From the NCBI GenBank assembly GCA_965205595.1, contig CBDBHI010000037.1, positions 1 through 64,000 of the forward strand: DNA of 64,000 nt, given 5' to 3'. Positions 33,895 through 44,010 of this stretch are shown piece after piece. The position numbers and the translations under genes were made by a program. Position 1 is the first letter of the stretch; each line of letters starts with the position of its first letter. Source of the stretch: CATQHP01 sp965205595 (GTDB lineage: Bacteria > Acidobacteriota > Terriglobia > Bryobacterales > UBA6623). The notes under the pieces were generated by a model. That model did not search any database. It had not been told where the DNA came from and was given only the letters and a program-made list of their open reading frames with translations.

Positions 33895-36369
33895 CTAGGC
33901 CTTCGCCGCCTTCTGGTTGATTTTCTCCACCAGCTCTTCGATGTGTTCAGCCACATCAAACCAGCCGTCGCGTTGGGGGTTCCAGGCGCGGATCGGTTTG
34001 GCGTTTTTGGGCACGGCCTGAAGTTTCTTGAAGACGGCCCGTCGCTTCCAGAGGGCTTTTTCGAGGATGACCGGAATGACGACGGCGTCGCCCGCCTCGT
34101 GGCGCTTCATCGCCGCCTTCATCTCCTTTTGGCGAATGTAGTCGGACGCCATGAAGGCAGGGCTGACCAGCAAAAGGATAATGTCGGCGGAGTGTATACG
34201 GTCGTTGATTAGCCGATCCCACTCATCGCCAGGAGGAATGTTGCGGTCGTACCAAGTGGAAATCAGGCGATCAGCTTCGAGCGCCTTCAGATGCATCTGC
34301 AAGAGGTTGAGATGGCGTTCATCTTCATGGGCGTAGCTATAGAAGACTTCTGGCAGTTTCTTTGCTTCCCGAACGTCACTCTTTTCGTGACGGTGACCTT
34401 TCGGGTCTACACGATCTAGCAATTTCTTGACGTTGAATGCCTGAATTTTGCCTTCGACGTAGCGATCAACCTGCTTCCTGCCGGCGGCCTCATACGCCTT
34501 CAACTCTTCAAGTGAAATTGGGAAGTCAAGCCTTTGTGGCACCAGCCGCTCGTCAACTTCGAGGCCGATCTCTTTGTGAATGTGGTTGAAGTCGTAGCGA
34601 ATGGTCGCCAAGAATCGCTGGCGATCGTGCTCGGGTCCGATAACAGAGATGCGCACCCGTTTCGCCGTGGTCTGGCCATGCACCAACGCGCGGGCCGCTC
34701 CCATTTCGATGATCACGCCCGACCGCCAGCGTGCCAGATTTTGGCTGAGGCTGTGGGTACGAACGATGAACCGAGGCAGCAAGCCCTCGGGCATCATCTT
34801 CGGATACGTGTATTCGAACTCTAGCGTCGCCGAGCGATCGAACTTCGCTGCCTCGTCAGGCGTGTTTTTAGGCAGGAGTTGCGGAACTAGATAGCGGTCC
34901 TGATGGTCGGGGTAGTTGAATGCCAACTCGAAGCGGCGCATCAGGTCGCAGAGGTACTGCCGCATCTTGGGCGGATAGTCCTTCGCCGGGAGGATGCCGG
35001 CGAGGTCGTCGGATTCCAGGTTCCCGTGCTTCTCTTGTAGCTTTTTCGAGGTCAAGATCTTGTAAATGCCGTTGGTCACCCAGTGCGGGTTGAGGACGTG
35101 GGTGTGCCGCAGGCGCTGGTCGTCGGCGTAGTTGAGCGCGACGCCGAGGTCGTGGAGAAATCCGGCGAGCTGTTTTTGTTTGGTGGGGTCGGGCTCTTTG
35201 TGATCACTGCAAATCTGACGGTACTGGTCGGGGCTAAGAAAGTTTTCTCCTTTCTCCGTCATTTCAGCTAGACGATCTTTGATGCCAAACCAGCTTTCGG
35301 GAAACGATGCGCGGATGCCTTCAAGCCCATCGGTTTGGGCCCGTATTTCCTTCCGTAACTTTGAGATTCCCGGCGGACGCTTCCCCGAGCAGTCGCTGCG
35401 GATGAATGCGCGAATAAATGGGTAGCGCCTTTTCAGTTCGGTCTCGTCGAGGTCGAACGGAGTCGTCTTGATCTTGTACGACGATGGCAGGCGAGCCTTT
35501 GCGAAGCTGGCGACGAGTTTGAGCCAGTATTCGGCATCTTCGTCTTCGAAGCCTTCGCGGCCGTTGAGGACGACCAGATAGAGGCTGCGTTCGGTCAGGA
35601 AGAACTGATGCGTGGAGTGCATGATTTCCTGACCGCCGAAGTCCCAGATGTTTAGGCGTGCGGTTTCTTTTCGGTTTAACTTGACTTGCCACTCGGTGAT
35701 GGCGATGCCGTCGGTTTGGGTTTTCTTGGAATCGAAGGTGTTGTGGACGAGGCGGTCGACGAGGGAAGATTTACCGACGCCGCCGCGGCCTACGAGGATG
35801 AGTTTGGCTTCGAGCAGCGGGCGAGCGGCTTGTCGGGTTGCGAAGTAGTAGGCGAGGATATCGGCGGGCTTGGCGGCCTCATCGGCATCGCTTGTGCGTC
35901 TGCCCAGAACGGATTCGGGCAGTTTGAGCGCAGGGTTGTTGTGGAGAATGAGAACTTTCAGGTTGTTCAGGCGACCGAACGACTTGGGCAATCTGACCAA
36001 CCGATTATCGTCGAGGTATATGTTACGAAGGGCGCCGAGTTGGCCGAGTGACTCCGGCAAGGTGGTCAACTGATTGGAGGTGAGGGATAGCTCATTTAGA
36101 GTAGACAGTCGGCCGATTGAATCGGGCATTGTGGCTAACTGATTCAGGTGGAGCCATAGCTGTTGGAGCCTTATGAGTTGACTCAGCGAGTCGGACACTG
36201 TCGTCAGTTGATTACCGCCGAGGTCTAGAAGCTGGAGGCTGGAGAGTTGGCCGATTTCGGGGGGCACTTCCTTGAGACCTAGGCCGCTTAGGTTAAGCGA
36301 AGTCGCTCGCTCCTTTCTAGCCTGTTCGATTCGTTTTTGGGCTTGTTTGTAGGCGGCTTTAGCAGTCAT
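33895..36369 (-). CDS. LRR-Roc-COR-TIR protein (bacterial Roco with TIR effector)
   Basis: 824 residues. A basic N-terminal helix precedes about six leucine-rich repeats (~22-155; for example SLQLLDLGGNQLTTV). The Roc GTPase follows, with P-loop GRGGVGKSS (194-202) and switch WDFGGQE (242-248), then REGFEDEDAEYWLKLVASF. The expected NKxD motif is missing at ~290-300, where KARLPSSYKIK stands. COR covers ~350-620 (DRYLVPQLLP, RSGVIIEMG). The C-terminal TIR domain (~673-790) has EVFYSYAHEDERHL and a conserved Glu (749) in YIRQKEMKAA, as in NAD-cleaving TIR domains. It may be a sensor-effector defence or cell-death protein; that is inference. It stands alone and is flanked by repeats. Confidence 0.85.
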   Translation of the reverse strand: MTAKAAYKQAQKRIEQARKERATSLNLSGLGLKEVPPEIGQLSSLQLLDLGGNQLTTVSDSLSQLIRLQQLWLHLNQLATMPDSIGRLSTLNELSLTSNQLTTLPESLGQLGALRNIYLDDNRLVRLPKSFGRLNNLKVLILHNNPALKLPESVLGRRTSDADEAAKPADILAYYFATRQAARPLLEAKLILVGRGGVGKSSLVDRLVHNTFDSKKTQTDGIAITEWQVKLNRKETARLNIWDFGGQEIMHSTHQFFLTERSLYLVVLNGREGFEDEDAEYWLKLVASFAKARLPSSYKIKTTPFDLDETELKRRYPFIRAFIRSDCSGKRPPGISKLRKEIRAQTDGLEGIRASFPESWFGIKDRLAEMTEKGENFLSPDQYRQICSDHKEPDPTKQKQLAGFLHDLGVALNYADDQRLRHTHVLNPHWVTNGIYKILTSKKLQEKHGNLESDDLAGILPAKDYPPKMRQYLCDLMRRFELAFNYPDHQDRYLVPQLLPKNTPDEAAKFDRSATLEFEYTYPKMMPEGLLPRFIVRTHSLSQNLARWRSGVIIEMGAARALVHGQTTAKRVRISVIGPEHDRQRFLATIRYDFNHIHKEIGLEVDERLVPQRLDFPISLEELKAYEAAGRKQVDRYVEGKIQAFNVKKLLDRVDPKGHRHEKSDVREAKKLPEVFYSYAHEDERHLNLLQMHLKALEADRLISTWYDRNIPPGDEWDRLINDRIHSADIILLLVSPAFMASDYIRQKEMKAAMKRHEAGDAVVIPVILEKALWKRRAVFKKLQAVPKNAKPIRAWNPQRDGWFDVAEHIEELVEKINQKAAKA

Positions 36370-36538
36370 GACTAGGTTTAAGGTATTCTGTCATTTTTTA
36401 AAGCGGAGGGTGGGAAATGGGCAACCTCCCGCCCGGGTCGCGGTCTAGATTTCGATATCGGTTAGCGCGGGCGCCCTCCTTGTTTGGGCCGATCATGCAA
36501 GGGTCAAACTTGAGATTCTAGAGCGGCGACGTTGCGCT

Positions 36539-36626
36539 TCGCGGTACCGAGCCGCGCCGCCGTGCGGTGCGGTCCGCACGGCGTAGGGAGGACCGCACCG
36601 CGAGGCGGCGCGGCTCGGTACCGCGA
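36539..36626. repeat. Large hairpin, repeat C full copy
   Basis: TCGCGGTACCGAGCCGCGCC and onward (36539-36574) is almost perfectly complementary to 36590-36626, ending CGGCTCGGTACCGCGA. This gives a ~36-bp stem with a 15-base loop. A half copy of the right arm occurs at 11727-11770. It lies upstream of the Roco gene. Confidence 0.7.
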
Positions 36627-36673
36627 AAGGTTTCAAATCGCCGTGCGATGCCCCACCCCAGTCCCCAACCGCG

Positions 36674-36747
36674 TTTCGGTGGCACGCGCGTTAGCAAGTG
36701 CGTAGACGAAGGATTTTCACCCGTGCGACGGAACTTCGTCCTGCTGA
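36674..36747. repeat. Element D half-copy
   Basis: TTTCGGTGGCACGCGCGTTA and onward matches 33403-33476 closely, ending at TCCTGCTGA. The second arm is absent: CTGCTGA is followed by TATCTC. The Roco gene thus has a D-type repeat on each side. Confidence 0.6.
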
Positions 36748-36779
36748 TATCTCTCCAACCGGCCCAAGCCCCTTGACAG

Positions 36780-36888
36780 CCATGTTAACCTTCAAACAGA
36801 CAACCAAAAGCAACCAAATCAAGCGCCAACCAGCCAATAAAAAAATGTCAAAACGAACCCAATTCGACCCCAATAAGCCCAAGAACCA
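36780..36888. other. A/C-rich low-complexity stretch
   Basis: Sequence rich in AACCAAA and CCAAT-like runs, reading as Lys/Asn/Gln/Pro-rich peptide in one frame. No gene is supported; it lies between the repeats and the 3' end of the phosphodiesterase gene. Confidence 0.35.
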
Positions 36889-38850
36889 TCAAACCAAAGC
36901 CCGCCCTTTCATCTGGTAAGGCTTCTCAACCCCAAAAAACTCCAAGATCGTGGTAGGCAAATCAATAATGTTGGGATCTTCCATCGCCAACGACCGGCTG
37001 ATAAACAAGCATCCCGGAACCAAATCGCGGGCCATCGAGTGATCCCCGGCCCAGGCCCAGGGATTCAAATTCAAAATCTCTTTCCCGGTATTGCCCTGCA
37101 CCGAGTCCGATGAACCTCGATATCCCGGCGTATAACCAACAAGCAATTCTGGTAAATCCGGAGTAAATTCTCCACTATAAACTTCATCCCGCGAATAAAC
37201 CCGATGAATCGGCCGCTGCCCGGTCTCGCCATCTGTCAGGCCTTGCAACTCGCGAGCAATACGGCCGGCCAAGGCTCCGGCATCGTCGTCGCCAACGAAC
37301 CCTTGGCCCTCGCGGCCTTGACGATTGATATAGAGCCCGTTGAACCCCAAATTGTAAGCAGCCGTCCGTGACCAGTCGATGTCGTCGAGACTCGTCTTTT
37401 CTTTGTTTGCCGCCTCGTCTTTAATCGTCAAATAGCCCTGCTCGCGAAGCCAAGTATTGAGGTGAAACTGCCGCCCAAAAGGCGCAAACCCATGGTCGGA
37501 ACAGACCACCAAAAGCGTGTCATCGTCGATCGCCGGCAGCACCTTGCCGACCAGCTCATCCATCCGCTCATACATCTGATGGATGTAGCCCGAGTAGCGA
37601 ACATCACTCGCGCCATGCATCGGGTGGCTCTCGTCCATGTTGCGCCACAGCATGTGCGCGTCTTGGTCGGTGCTCGAAACGTAGAAATAAAACAGGCCCT
37701 CGCGGAACTTCGACCACTCGTAGTCGAACAGCTTCATACGCTCTTCGAGAACCAGCTCCGCCTGTTTAACGTACCCCTCGTCGTCGAGAATGCGGTAGTC
37801 AAGAGCCTTCGTATCGCACGGCAGACCCTTCGTCCAGAACGGTCCGATCTGGTCGGCGATCTCGCCGCCAACCTCCGCCGGGTGCGTCACCGGCATGGCC
37901 TGGTCCGCCGGATCAATATTAATAGGCGTCACATAAAGCTTCAAATGCGGATGCGCTTCTTTGAGATAAAAGCGGCAAATTCCCGACACGCCGGCAAGCC
38001 ATTTCACCAGATCGAAACGAACCTTCACCCAATCGCTGTACTCGCCCTGCTGAATAACGATTTGCCGGCCCTGCACTTCGATGCGCACGACATCATTCTC
38101 GGGGTCGACGTCGACCGTGAAAGGAACCGTCGTGGCCCCCTCGGCCGTATTGATCGAGTTCTGGGGGCCAAAAAGCCGCGCATCCACGTGCCCCCGCCGG
38201 CTGCGAATATAGTGAACCTTGCCGCCCGTGATATCAGGAAAATCTTCCCCGCGGTCGGTCGTGTAGTACCCAAACATGCCGAACGAATCCACCAGATCCG
38301 GAGTCCCCATGCCGCTAACAGCGCGTGTCGCGGTGTCGTCCGCCGGAAAATTTGTGGGGATCTTGATCACCGCCGCCGGAATTCCGACTTCAGTCAAATA
38401 GGCCCAGAACGGCACGCCGATCCGTTTGTTTTCGATTTCGCCGCCGCTGAGCGCGATTTCGTAGCCGCCGACCCGAATCGTCTTCCCTACCGGGTTCGTT
38501 TTCCAGATCGAAAAGTAAGGCGCGTACGTAGCCGGATCACGCATCAAAAAGTCGGCGATGCCATGGCTGCCTGGGTCGACGCCCGTAATAAACGTGCTCC
38601 AGGCGACCGGACTCAGCGCCGGCATCGTCGTCCCGAGCGGACGAAACGCCCCAATTTCCGACAGTTTCTTAAAATTCGGAGCGCGCCCCGTGTCCATCAG
38701 AGCCTGGATGATTTTGGGGTCGAGGCCATCGAGCCCCAGCACGATTACGCGCTTGCCGGTGGCGGGGTCACGCCGCTCGCCCCCGCACGAAAACGGCAGG
38801 GCGACTGCCCCAGATGCCAGCGCTGACGCAAACTTGCGGCGGGTGATCAT
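36889..38850 (-). CDS. Exported alkaline phosphatase superfamily protein (type I phosphodiesterase)
   Basis: 653 residues with a Tat-like leader RRKFASALASGAVALPFSC, where the Cys may also form a lipobox-like site. The nucleotide pyrophosphatase/phosphodiesterase fold is clear: VIVLGLDGLDPKIIQ with the first metal Asp, TMPALSPVAWSTFITGVDPG with the catalytic Ser/Thr region, YFYVSSTDQDAHMLW, and LLVVCSDHGFAPFGRQFHLN with the metal DH. AGDHSMARDLVPGC gives the last metal His. Substrate may be a nucleotide-sugar, phospholipid or phosphoester; undetermined. It is divergent from the TPR lipoprotein, 64 bp apart. Confidence 0.88.
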   Translation of the reverse strand: MITRRKFASALASGAVALPFSCGGERRDPATGKRVIVLGLDGLDPKIIQALMDTGRAPNFKKLSEIGAFRPLGTTMPALSPVAWSTFITGVDPGSHGIADFLMRDPATYAPYFSIWKTNPVGKTIRVGGYEIALSGGEIENKRIGVPFWAYLTEVGIPAAVIKIPTNFPADDTATRAVSGMGTPDLVDSFGMFGYYTTDRGEDFPDITGGKVHYIRSRRGHVDARLFGPQNSINTAEGATTVPFTVDVDPENDVVRIEVQGRQIVIQQGEYSDWVKVRFDLVKWLAGVSGICRFYLKEAHPHLKLYVTPINIDPADQAMPVTHPAEVGGEIADQIGPFWTKGLPCDTKALDYRILDDEGYVKQAELVLEERMKLFDYEWSKFREGLFYFYVSSTDQDAHMLWRNMDESHPMHGASDVRYSGYIHQMYERMDELVGKVLPAIDDDTLLVVCSDHGFAPFGRQFHLNTWLREQGYLTIKDEAANKEKTSLDDIDWSRTAAYNLGFNGLYINRQGREGQGFVGDDDAGALAGRIARELQGLTDGETGQRPIHRVYSRDEVYSGEFTPDLPELLVGYTPGYRGSSDSVQGNTGKEILNLNPWAWAGDHSMARDLVPGCLFISRSLAMEDPNIIDLPTTILEFFGVEKPYQMKGRALV

Positions 38851-38914
38851 CGGCCTAGCTCGATTCTCGCACTCTGCTCATCGACGCCCACGGAAACTTC
38901 GCCGCGACTCTACA

Positions 38915-40350
38915 ATGGACAAAGTGCGTCGAAAACATCTGATTACCGGGACCCTTGTCTGCGTCTGCTTAGTTAGCCTGGCGCGATGTTCCAATGACGA
39001 TCGCCAACCCGCCACGGTCGGCCCCCTGCCCGAGGTCGATTTCTCCTCGCTCGACGCTGATCTAGCTGACCGCTTGAACTCCGCACTCGCGATCTTGCGC
39101 TCCAGGCCCGAAGAAGCTTCATTCAATGGCGAGGCCGCCATGATGCTGCACGCCTACCAGCAAATCGACCTAGCTGAAACCTTCTACAAGCGCGCTCAAA
39201 CCCTGGAACCGTCGAGCCTTCGTTGGCCCTATTACCTAGGAGTCATCGCCGCCAGGGGTGGCCGCCACGACGAAGCCGTCACGTTGTTCGACGTCGCTCT
39301 CGAGATCGATCCGACTTTTCTTCCCGCCCGCAAGCGCAAAGCCAGGGCGCTGCTTGAGCTAGAGCGGTTGGACGACAGCCGCGCCATTTATGACGAACTG
39401 GTCGCGGAATCGCCCGATGACGCCGAGATCCGTAACGGCCTAGGCAAGGTCCATGCCGCCCTCGGCAACTCCGAAGACTCCGTGATCCACCTTGCGCGGG
39501 CAGTCCAAGCGGCGCCGAACTTCGGCGAAGTGCACTATGCTTTGGCGCTGGCGTACCGCGATCTGGGCGAAGAAAAGCAGTCCCAACAGCACCTAGAGCA
39601 GTACGAAAACGACAAGTATGGCGCCCCCAGCGGAACCGACCCTCTCATGACCGCCGTCAGCAACCTCAACATCAGCGCGGCCGAATATCTCAAGGCCGGC
39701 GTCGAGGCGCGCGACGCAGGCAAGTTTCCCGAAGCGATTGGACTGCATCTGCGAGCCATCCAGACCGACCCCCAGTTGCAGCAAGCCCACATCAACCTCA
39801 TCGTTCTCTACGGTGGCAGCGACCAATCCGAGTCCGCGGAATTTCACTATCAACGAGCTTTGGCGCTCAACCCAACAGCGCCGAGCTGCACTATAACTAC
39901 GGTGTCCTCGCCTACGACCAGGAAAAATACGGCGCAGCCGCCACGGCGTTCCAGCGAGCACTGGAGATCAATCCCGAGTATGCTGCAGCTAATAACAACA
40001 TGGGGCAGATGCACGAGCAGAATGGCCGCCTCGACGAGGCGATCAAGTATTACCGCCGCGCCGTTGCCAATCGACCCGACTACGGCCTAGCCCACTATCA
40101 CCTGGGGCGCATGATGATGCTCAAGCGCCGGCCGGCCGACGCCGTTCGCGAATTGCAGTTGGCGCTACGTGAAGAATCGCCGCAAACGCCGACCTACCTC
40201 GTCACTCTTGCGGCTGTTTTCCAGACCCTCGGAGACGGCGCTCAGGCATCCAAAACGTTCGACTTGGCTCGACGTATGGCCGAACACTATGGCCAGACCG
40301 CACTCGTCGACGAGATAGACAATGAAATCAGCAAGTTAGCTCGACCGTAA
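38915..40350 (+). CDS. Exported TPR-repeat protein, one frameshift
   Basis: Starts at ATG 38915 with a leader ITGTLVCVCLVSLARC that may be a lipoprotein signal. At least eight tetratricopeptide units follow (QIDLAETFYKRAQTLEPSSL, RHDEAVTLFDVALEIDPTFL and others). In RALALNP the frame breaks near 39880: one more C in the CCC run would give the expected Asn-Pro-Asn-Ser and Glu-Leu-His-Tyr. The other frame then continues with GQMHEQNGRLDEAIKYYRRA to the stop at 40350. About 478 residues if repaired. It is a protein-interaction scaffold of unknown partner. Confidence 0.75.
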
Positions 40351-40378
40351 ACCCCTGAAAAATCAGCGCGAATGGCCA

Positions 40379-40408
40379 TTGACCGGCTCAAAGTTAGGCT
40401 GGTATGCT
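40379..40408 (+). promoter_or_regulatory. Possible sigma-70-type promoter for the TonB-dependent receptor
   Basis: TTGACC (40379-40384) and TATGCT (40403-40408) are spaced by 18 bases, with no competing gene. The leader to the ATG at 40518 is ~105 bases and contains a strong Shine-Dalgarno, GGAGG at 40504-40508. Confidence 0.4.
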
Positions 40409-40517
40409 ATACGCAGGTGGGGGAACCATACTGTTGGTATCCCATTAGTTACAGCGGCCGCCCCAACGGCGCCGCTAACCGATTAGAAATAACAATCTAA
40501 AACGGAGGGAGCTCTTA

Positions 40518-43500
40518 ATGAGTTTCTGGGGTTCTAGAGGGGGACTCTGCACATTCGTTGCCAGCGTACTCGCAGTTTTTGCATTGACCTTTGGCGCCAG
40601 TCGCCAACGCGCAGCTAATTCAAGGAGCGATCGACGGGACCGTAACGGACACGACCGGTGCAGTAATACCGGGCGCTGACGTTTCGATCTCCGACGATGC
40701 CACGGGTACTTCTCGTACAACTTCTACCGGCGCCGCCGGTAACTTCAGCTTTCCGACAATTCCGACCGGCACCTATGTTCTAACAGTGCAGACGGACGGA
40801 TTCCAAACTTCGACCACCACTGGTGTCGTCGTCAGTGCAAACAACATTACGCGCGTCGACGCGGCGTTGGAGATCGGCCAAATCACCGAGACTGTAGAGG
40901 TTTCCGCGACGACCGCGACGCTACAGACTGACCGCGCCGAGGTTCGCCAGGAAGTTACGCAAAAGACTCTGCGGAATGTTCCCGTTCCCTTGGGCCGCAA
41001 CTATCAGATGCTGTTTGTGACGCTGCCCGGCTTCTCGCCGCCGCAGAACGCGCACTCGGTGCCGACGAACCCGTCGCGCGCGGTTCGCTTCTCGGTCAAC
41101 GGTACTTCGCGTTCGAACAACAACACCCGTATCGACGGCGCTTCGACAACCAACATTTGGGTGCCTCACATGACCGGATACAACCCCGCTCTCGAATCGA
41201 TCGAGACGGTCAACGTTGTAACCAACTCGTTTGACGCCGAACAAGGTCTGGCTGGTGGCGCAGCCATCAATATTCAGATCAAGGGCGGCACGAACGACGT
41301 TCATGGTTCAGCATTTGAGTATCACACGGATCAGCACCTGAAGGCCTACCCCTGGGACAACCTGCGCACGAGCCCCAAACCGAAACTGGTCAACAATCAG
41401 TTCGGCGCCACCATCGGCGGACCGATCAAGAAAAACAAGTGGTTCTACTTCGTCAGCTACGAAGGGACGTACGAATCGCTGTTCGCGCAGCAATCGATTG
41501 ATATCGCGACGCCGGCAATGCGTCTGGGCGACTTGTCGGGCACCAACCCCTCAAGGGGGATTTTTGACCCGATAAGCACGGCTTCGACCAGCGGTAGGGG
41601 ACGCACACAGTTCGCGAACAACATCATCCCGATGACGCGCCTCGATCCCGGCGTTCTGCGTATGGTTGGGGACTCGGCGTTCCCGACGCCGAACCGCGCG
41701 GGGGGCGGCAGCCTCGGCCTCAGCCGCAACTATGTTGCGGGCGGCTCGACGACGTTTTTCCGCGATACCGTGGATGCGAAGACGAACTTCAACCTTACGG
41801 ACAAGACTACCGGTTTTATCCGCTTCAGCATGCTCGACTACCGCATGAGCAACGCTCAGACCCTGGGTAAGTTCGGCGGCAACCGCCTGCATCCGACCAA
41901 CTCGAATCCCGGCACGGGATTCGGCAACACTTATTCGGGTACGATCTCGCTGACCCACGTCTTCACGCCGAACTTCGTGGTCGATGGCTACTACGGCTAC
42001 ACACTCGTCGATACCAACGTCGAGCAGCAGAGGCTGGACGAGAACCTAGGCTTTACGGTTCTCGATATCCCCGGCCTGCAGTCGGATCGTCGCATCGACG
42101 GCGGCTGGCCGCGGCTGCGCGTCGACGGTTTTGAACGTCTGGGCATATCGAACAGCTTCCAGCCGTACTACCGTTCGGACCCGCAGAACCAGATCGTGTT
42201 CAACGGGAATTGGACGAAGGGCAACCACAACATCCGCTTCGGAACGGATCTCTACTTCCAGGACTTGGACCACAATCAACCCGAGTTCTCGGGCGGTACC
42301 GGGGCCGGTTCGGGCGAGTTTCGGTTCCGCGGTCCGATCACGGAGGACCGTAGCCTTGGCGGCGATGACTACAACGATTGGGGCGCCTTCATGCTAGGTC
42401 TTCCGCGCAACGCCGGCAAGATCTGGCAGTTTGACGAGAACGGCTATTTCACGCGTACGAAGCTGTTCAGCTTCTATATCCGCGACCGCTGGCAGATCAC
42501 GCCCAAGTTGACCATGTCGTACGGCATTCGCCACGAGATCTATCCCTTCCCGACTCGGGAGGTGCGAGGCCTCGAGCGCTACGACTTTGACAACAACAAG
42601 ATGTGGGCGTGCGGTGTCGGCACCATCCCCACCGATTGCGGAATTGACAATGGCAGGCAGAAAACGGTTCCGCGTATCGGATTCGCCTACCGCGCGACGG
42701 ACAACACGGTTGTTCGTGTCGGCTACGGCATCACCGTTGATCCCTTCAACTGGGCGCGTCCGTTGCGCACCAATTACCCGATCATGGCCAAGGACGGTCC
42801 TCAATCCCCGACCAGCCGGTACTTCGCGACGACCCTTAGGCAAGGCCTCGATGTGATCACCGAGCCCGACCTGGGCGACGGGATATTGGACATTCCCCTG
42901 ACAACGGCCGTTCGCTCGTTCGATACCAACAACGCGGTTCGCGGCTACATCCAGTCGTGGAACCTCACGGTCGAGCACCGCATAGGAGACTGGATCGGGA
43001 CGGCCGGTTACGTTGCCACACGTTCGGTCAACCAGCTTGCTCGCCTAGAGCAGAACTGGTCGCCGATCGGCGGCGCCAACGCCGGCAGAGTCTTAAACCA
43101 GAAGTTCGGCCGCTCGGCCACCACCTCTTTGCACGGCAGCCTGGGCACGGCGAAGTATGACTCGCTGCAGACCAAGTTGGAGCGCCGCTTCAGCAACGGT
43201 GTGCAGATGAACTTCGCCTACACTTGGAGCCACGCTCTGGGTTTCACGGGCGAGGATTCGGGCGCGGGCACGAACCGATTCGACCTGCCGGAGTTCTACG
43301 GCCGGGCGTACGGCAACCTGAACCAGGACCTCAGGCATAACTTCCAATTTACCGGCATCTATGAGCTGCCGTTCGGCAAGGGCAAGAAGATGGCAACCAC
43401 GGGCGCCGCCGCCGCAATTCTCGGCGGCTGGCAGTTCAACAACCTAATGAGCATCTATTCCGGAAGCGTGTTCACGGTTCAGGCTGATGACGGCGACTTG

Positions 43501-43887
43501 GACGCTCCGCCTTCGAATCAGGTGGCTGATTGCATCGCTACTCCGCGCAAGCTCGGCTTTCACGGCGACGAAGGTCAGTTCTACGATCCGTCCGCCTGGG
43601 CGCAGCCTACCGGCGCGCGCTTCGGCACCTGCGGTCTGAACAACGTTCGAGGCCCCGGCTTGTTCAACGTGGACTTCGGCCTGTTCCGCAAGTTCCAAGT
43701 CACCGAGAAGATGGACGTTCAGTTCCGTGCTGAAATGTTCAACGTCACGAATACGCCGCACTTCAGTACTCCTCGCAGCACAAACCTCAACAGCGGCAAC
43801 TTCATGATCATGGACCGCATCCGCAACACCGGCCGCGAGGGCATCGACGAGCGGTTGTTCCGCCTCGGTATCCGCATCGGCTGGTAG
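40518..43887 (+). CDS. Oar-like TonB-dependent receptor with carboxypeptidase-regulatory domain
   Basis: About 1,120 residues. The ATG at 40518 has an ideal Shine-Dalgarno and encodes a signal peptide (LCTFVASVLAVFALTFGA) one frame away from the mature protein. One T less in the TTT at 40590-40592 would give ALTLAPVANAQ, a textbook cleavage site. The mature part starts with a CarboxypepD_reg domain (AIDGTVTDTTGAVIPGADVS). The plug follows (PLGRNYQMLFVTLPGF, VNGTSRSNNNTRIDG), then a long barrel ending in the aromatic RLGIRIGW. It would transport large substrates across the outer membrane. This class is greatly expanded in Solibacter-type Acidobacteria. Confidence 0.85.
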
Positions 43888-43916
43888 TCCGCTACCGCTA
43901 AACCTCTAACCGACAA

Positions 43917-43945
43917 GGGCCGCGCCTCCGGGCGCGGCCCTTTCT
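43917..43945 (+). terminator. Rho-independent terminator after the receptor gene
   Basis: GGGCCGCGCC (43917-43926), loop TCCG, GGCGCGGCCC (43931-43940), then TTTCT. A perfect 10-bp G+C stem 30 bp downstream of the stop codon. Confidence 0.85.
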
Positions 43946-44010
43946 CTTAGCCTGCGGCAACGCGAGGTACGCTGTAAGGGCGTACTAGGCTAGGCCCCGA
44001 TTTCCAGTGA

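Noticed and set aside
37462..38826. 454-codon plus-strand open frame
   Set aside because: Antisense to the well-supported phosphodiesterase; its composition is that of a shadow frame.
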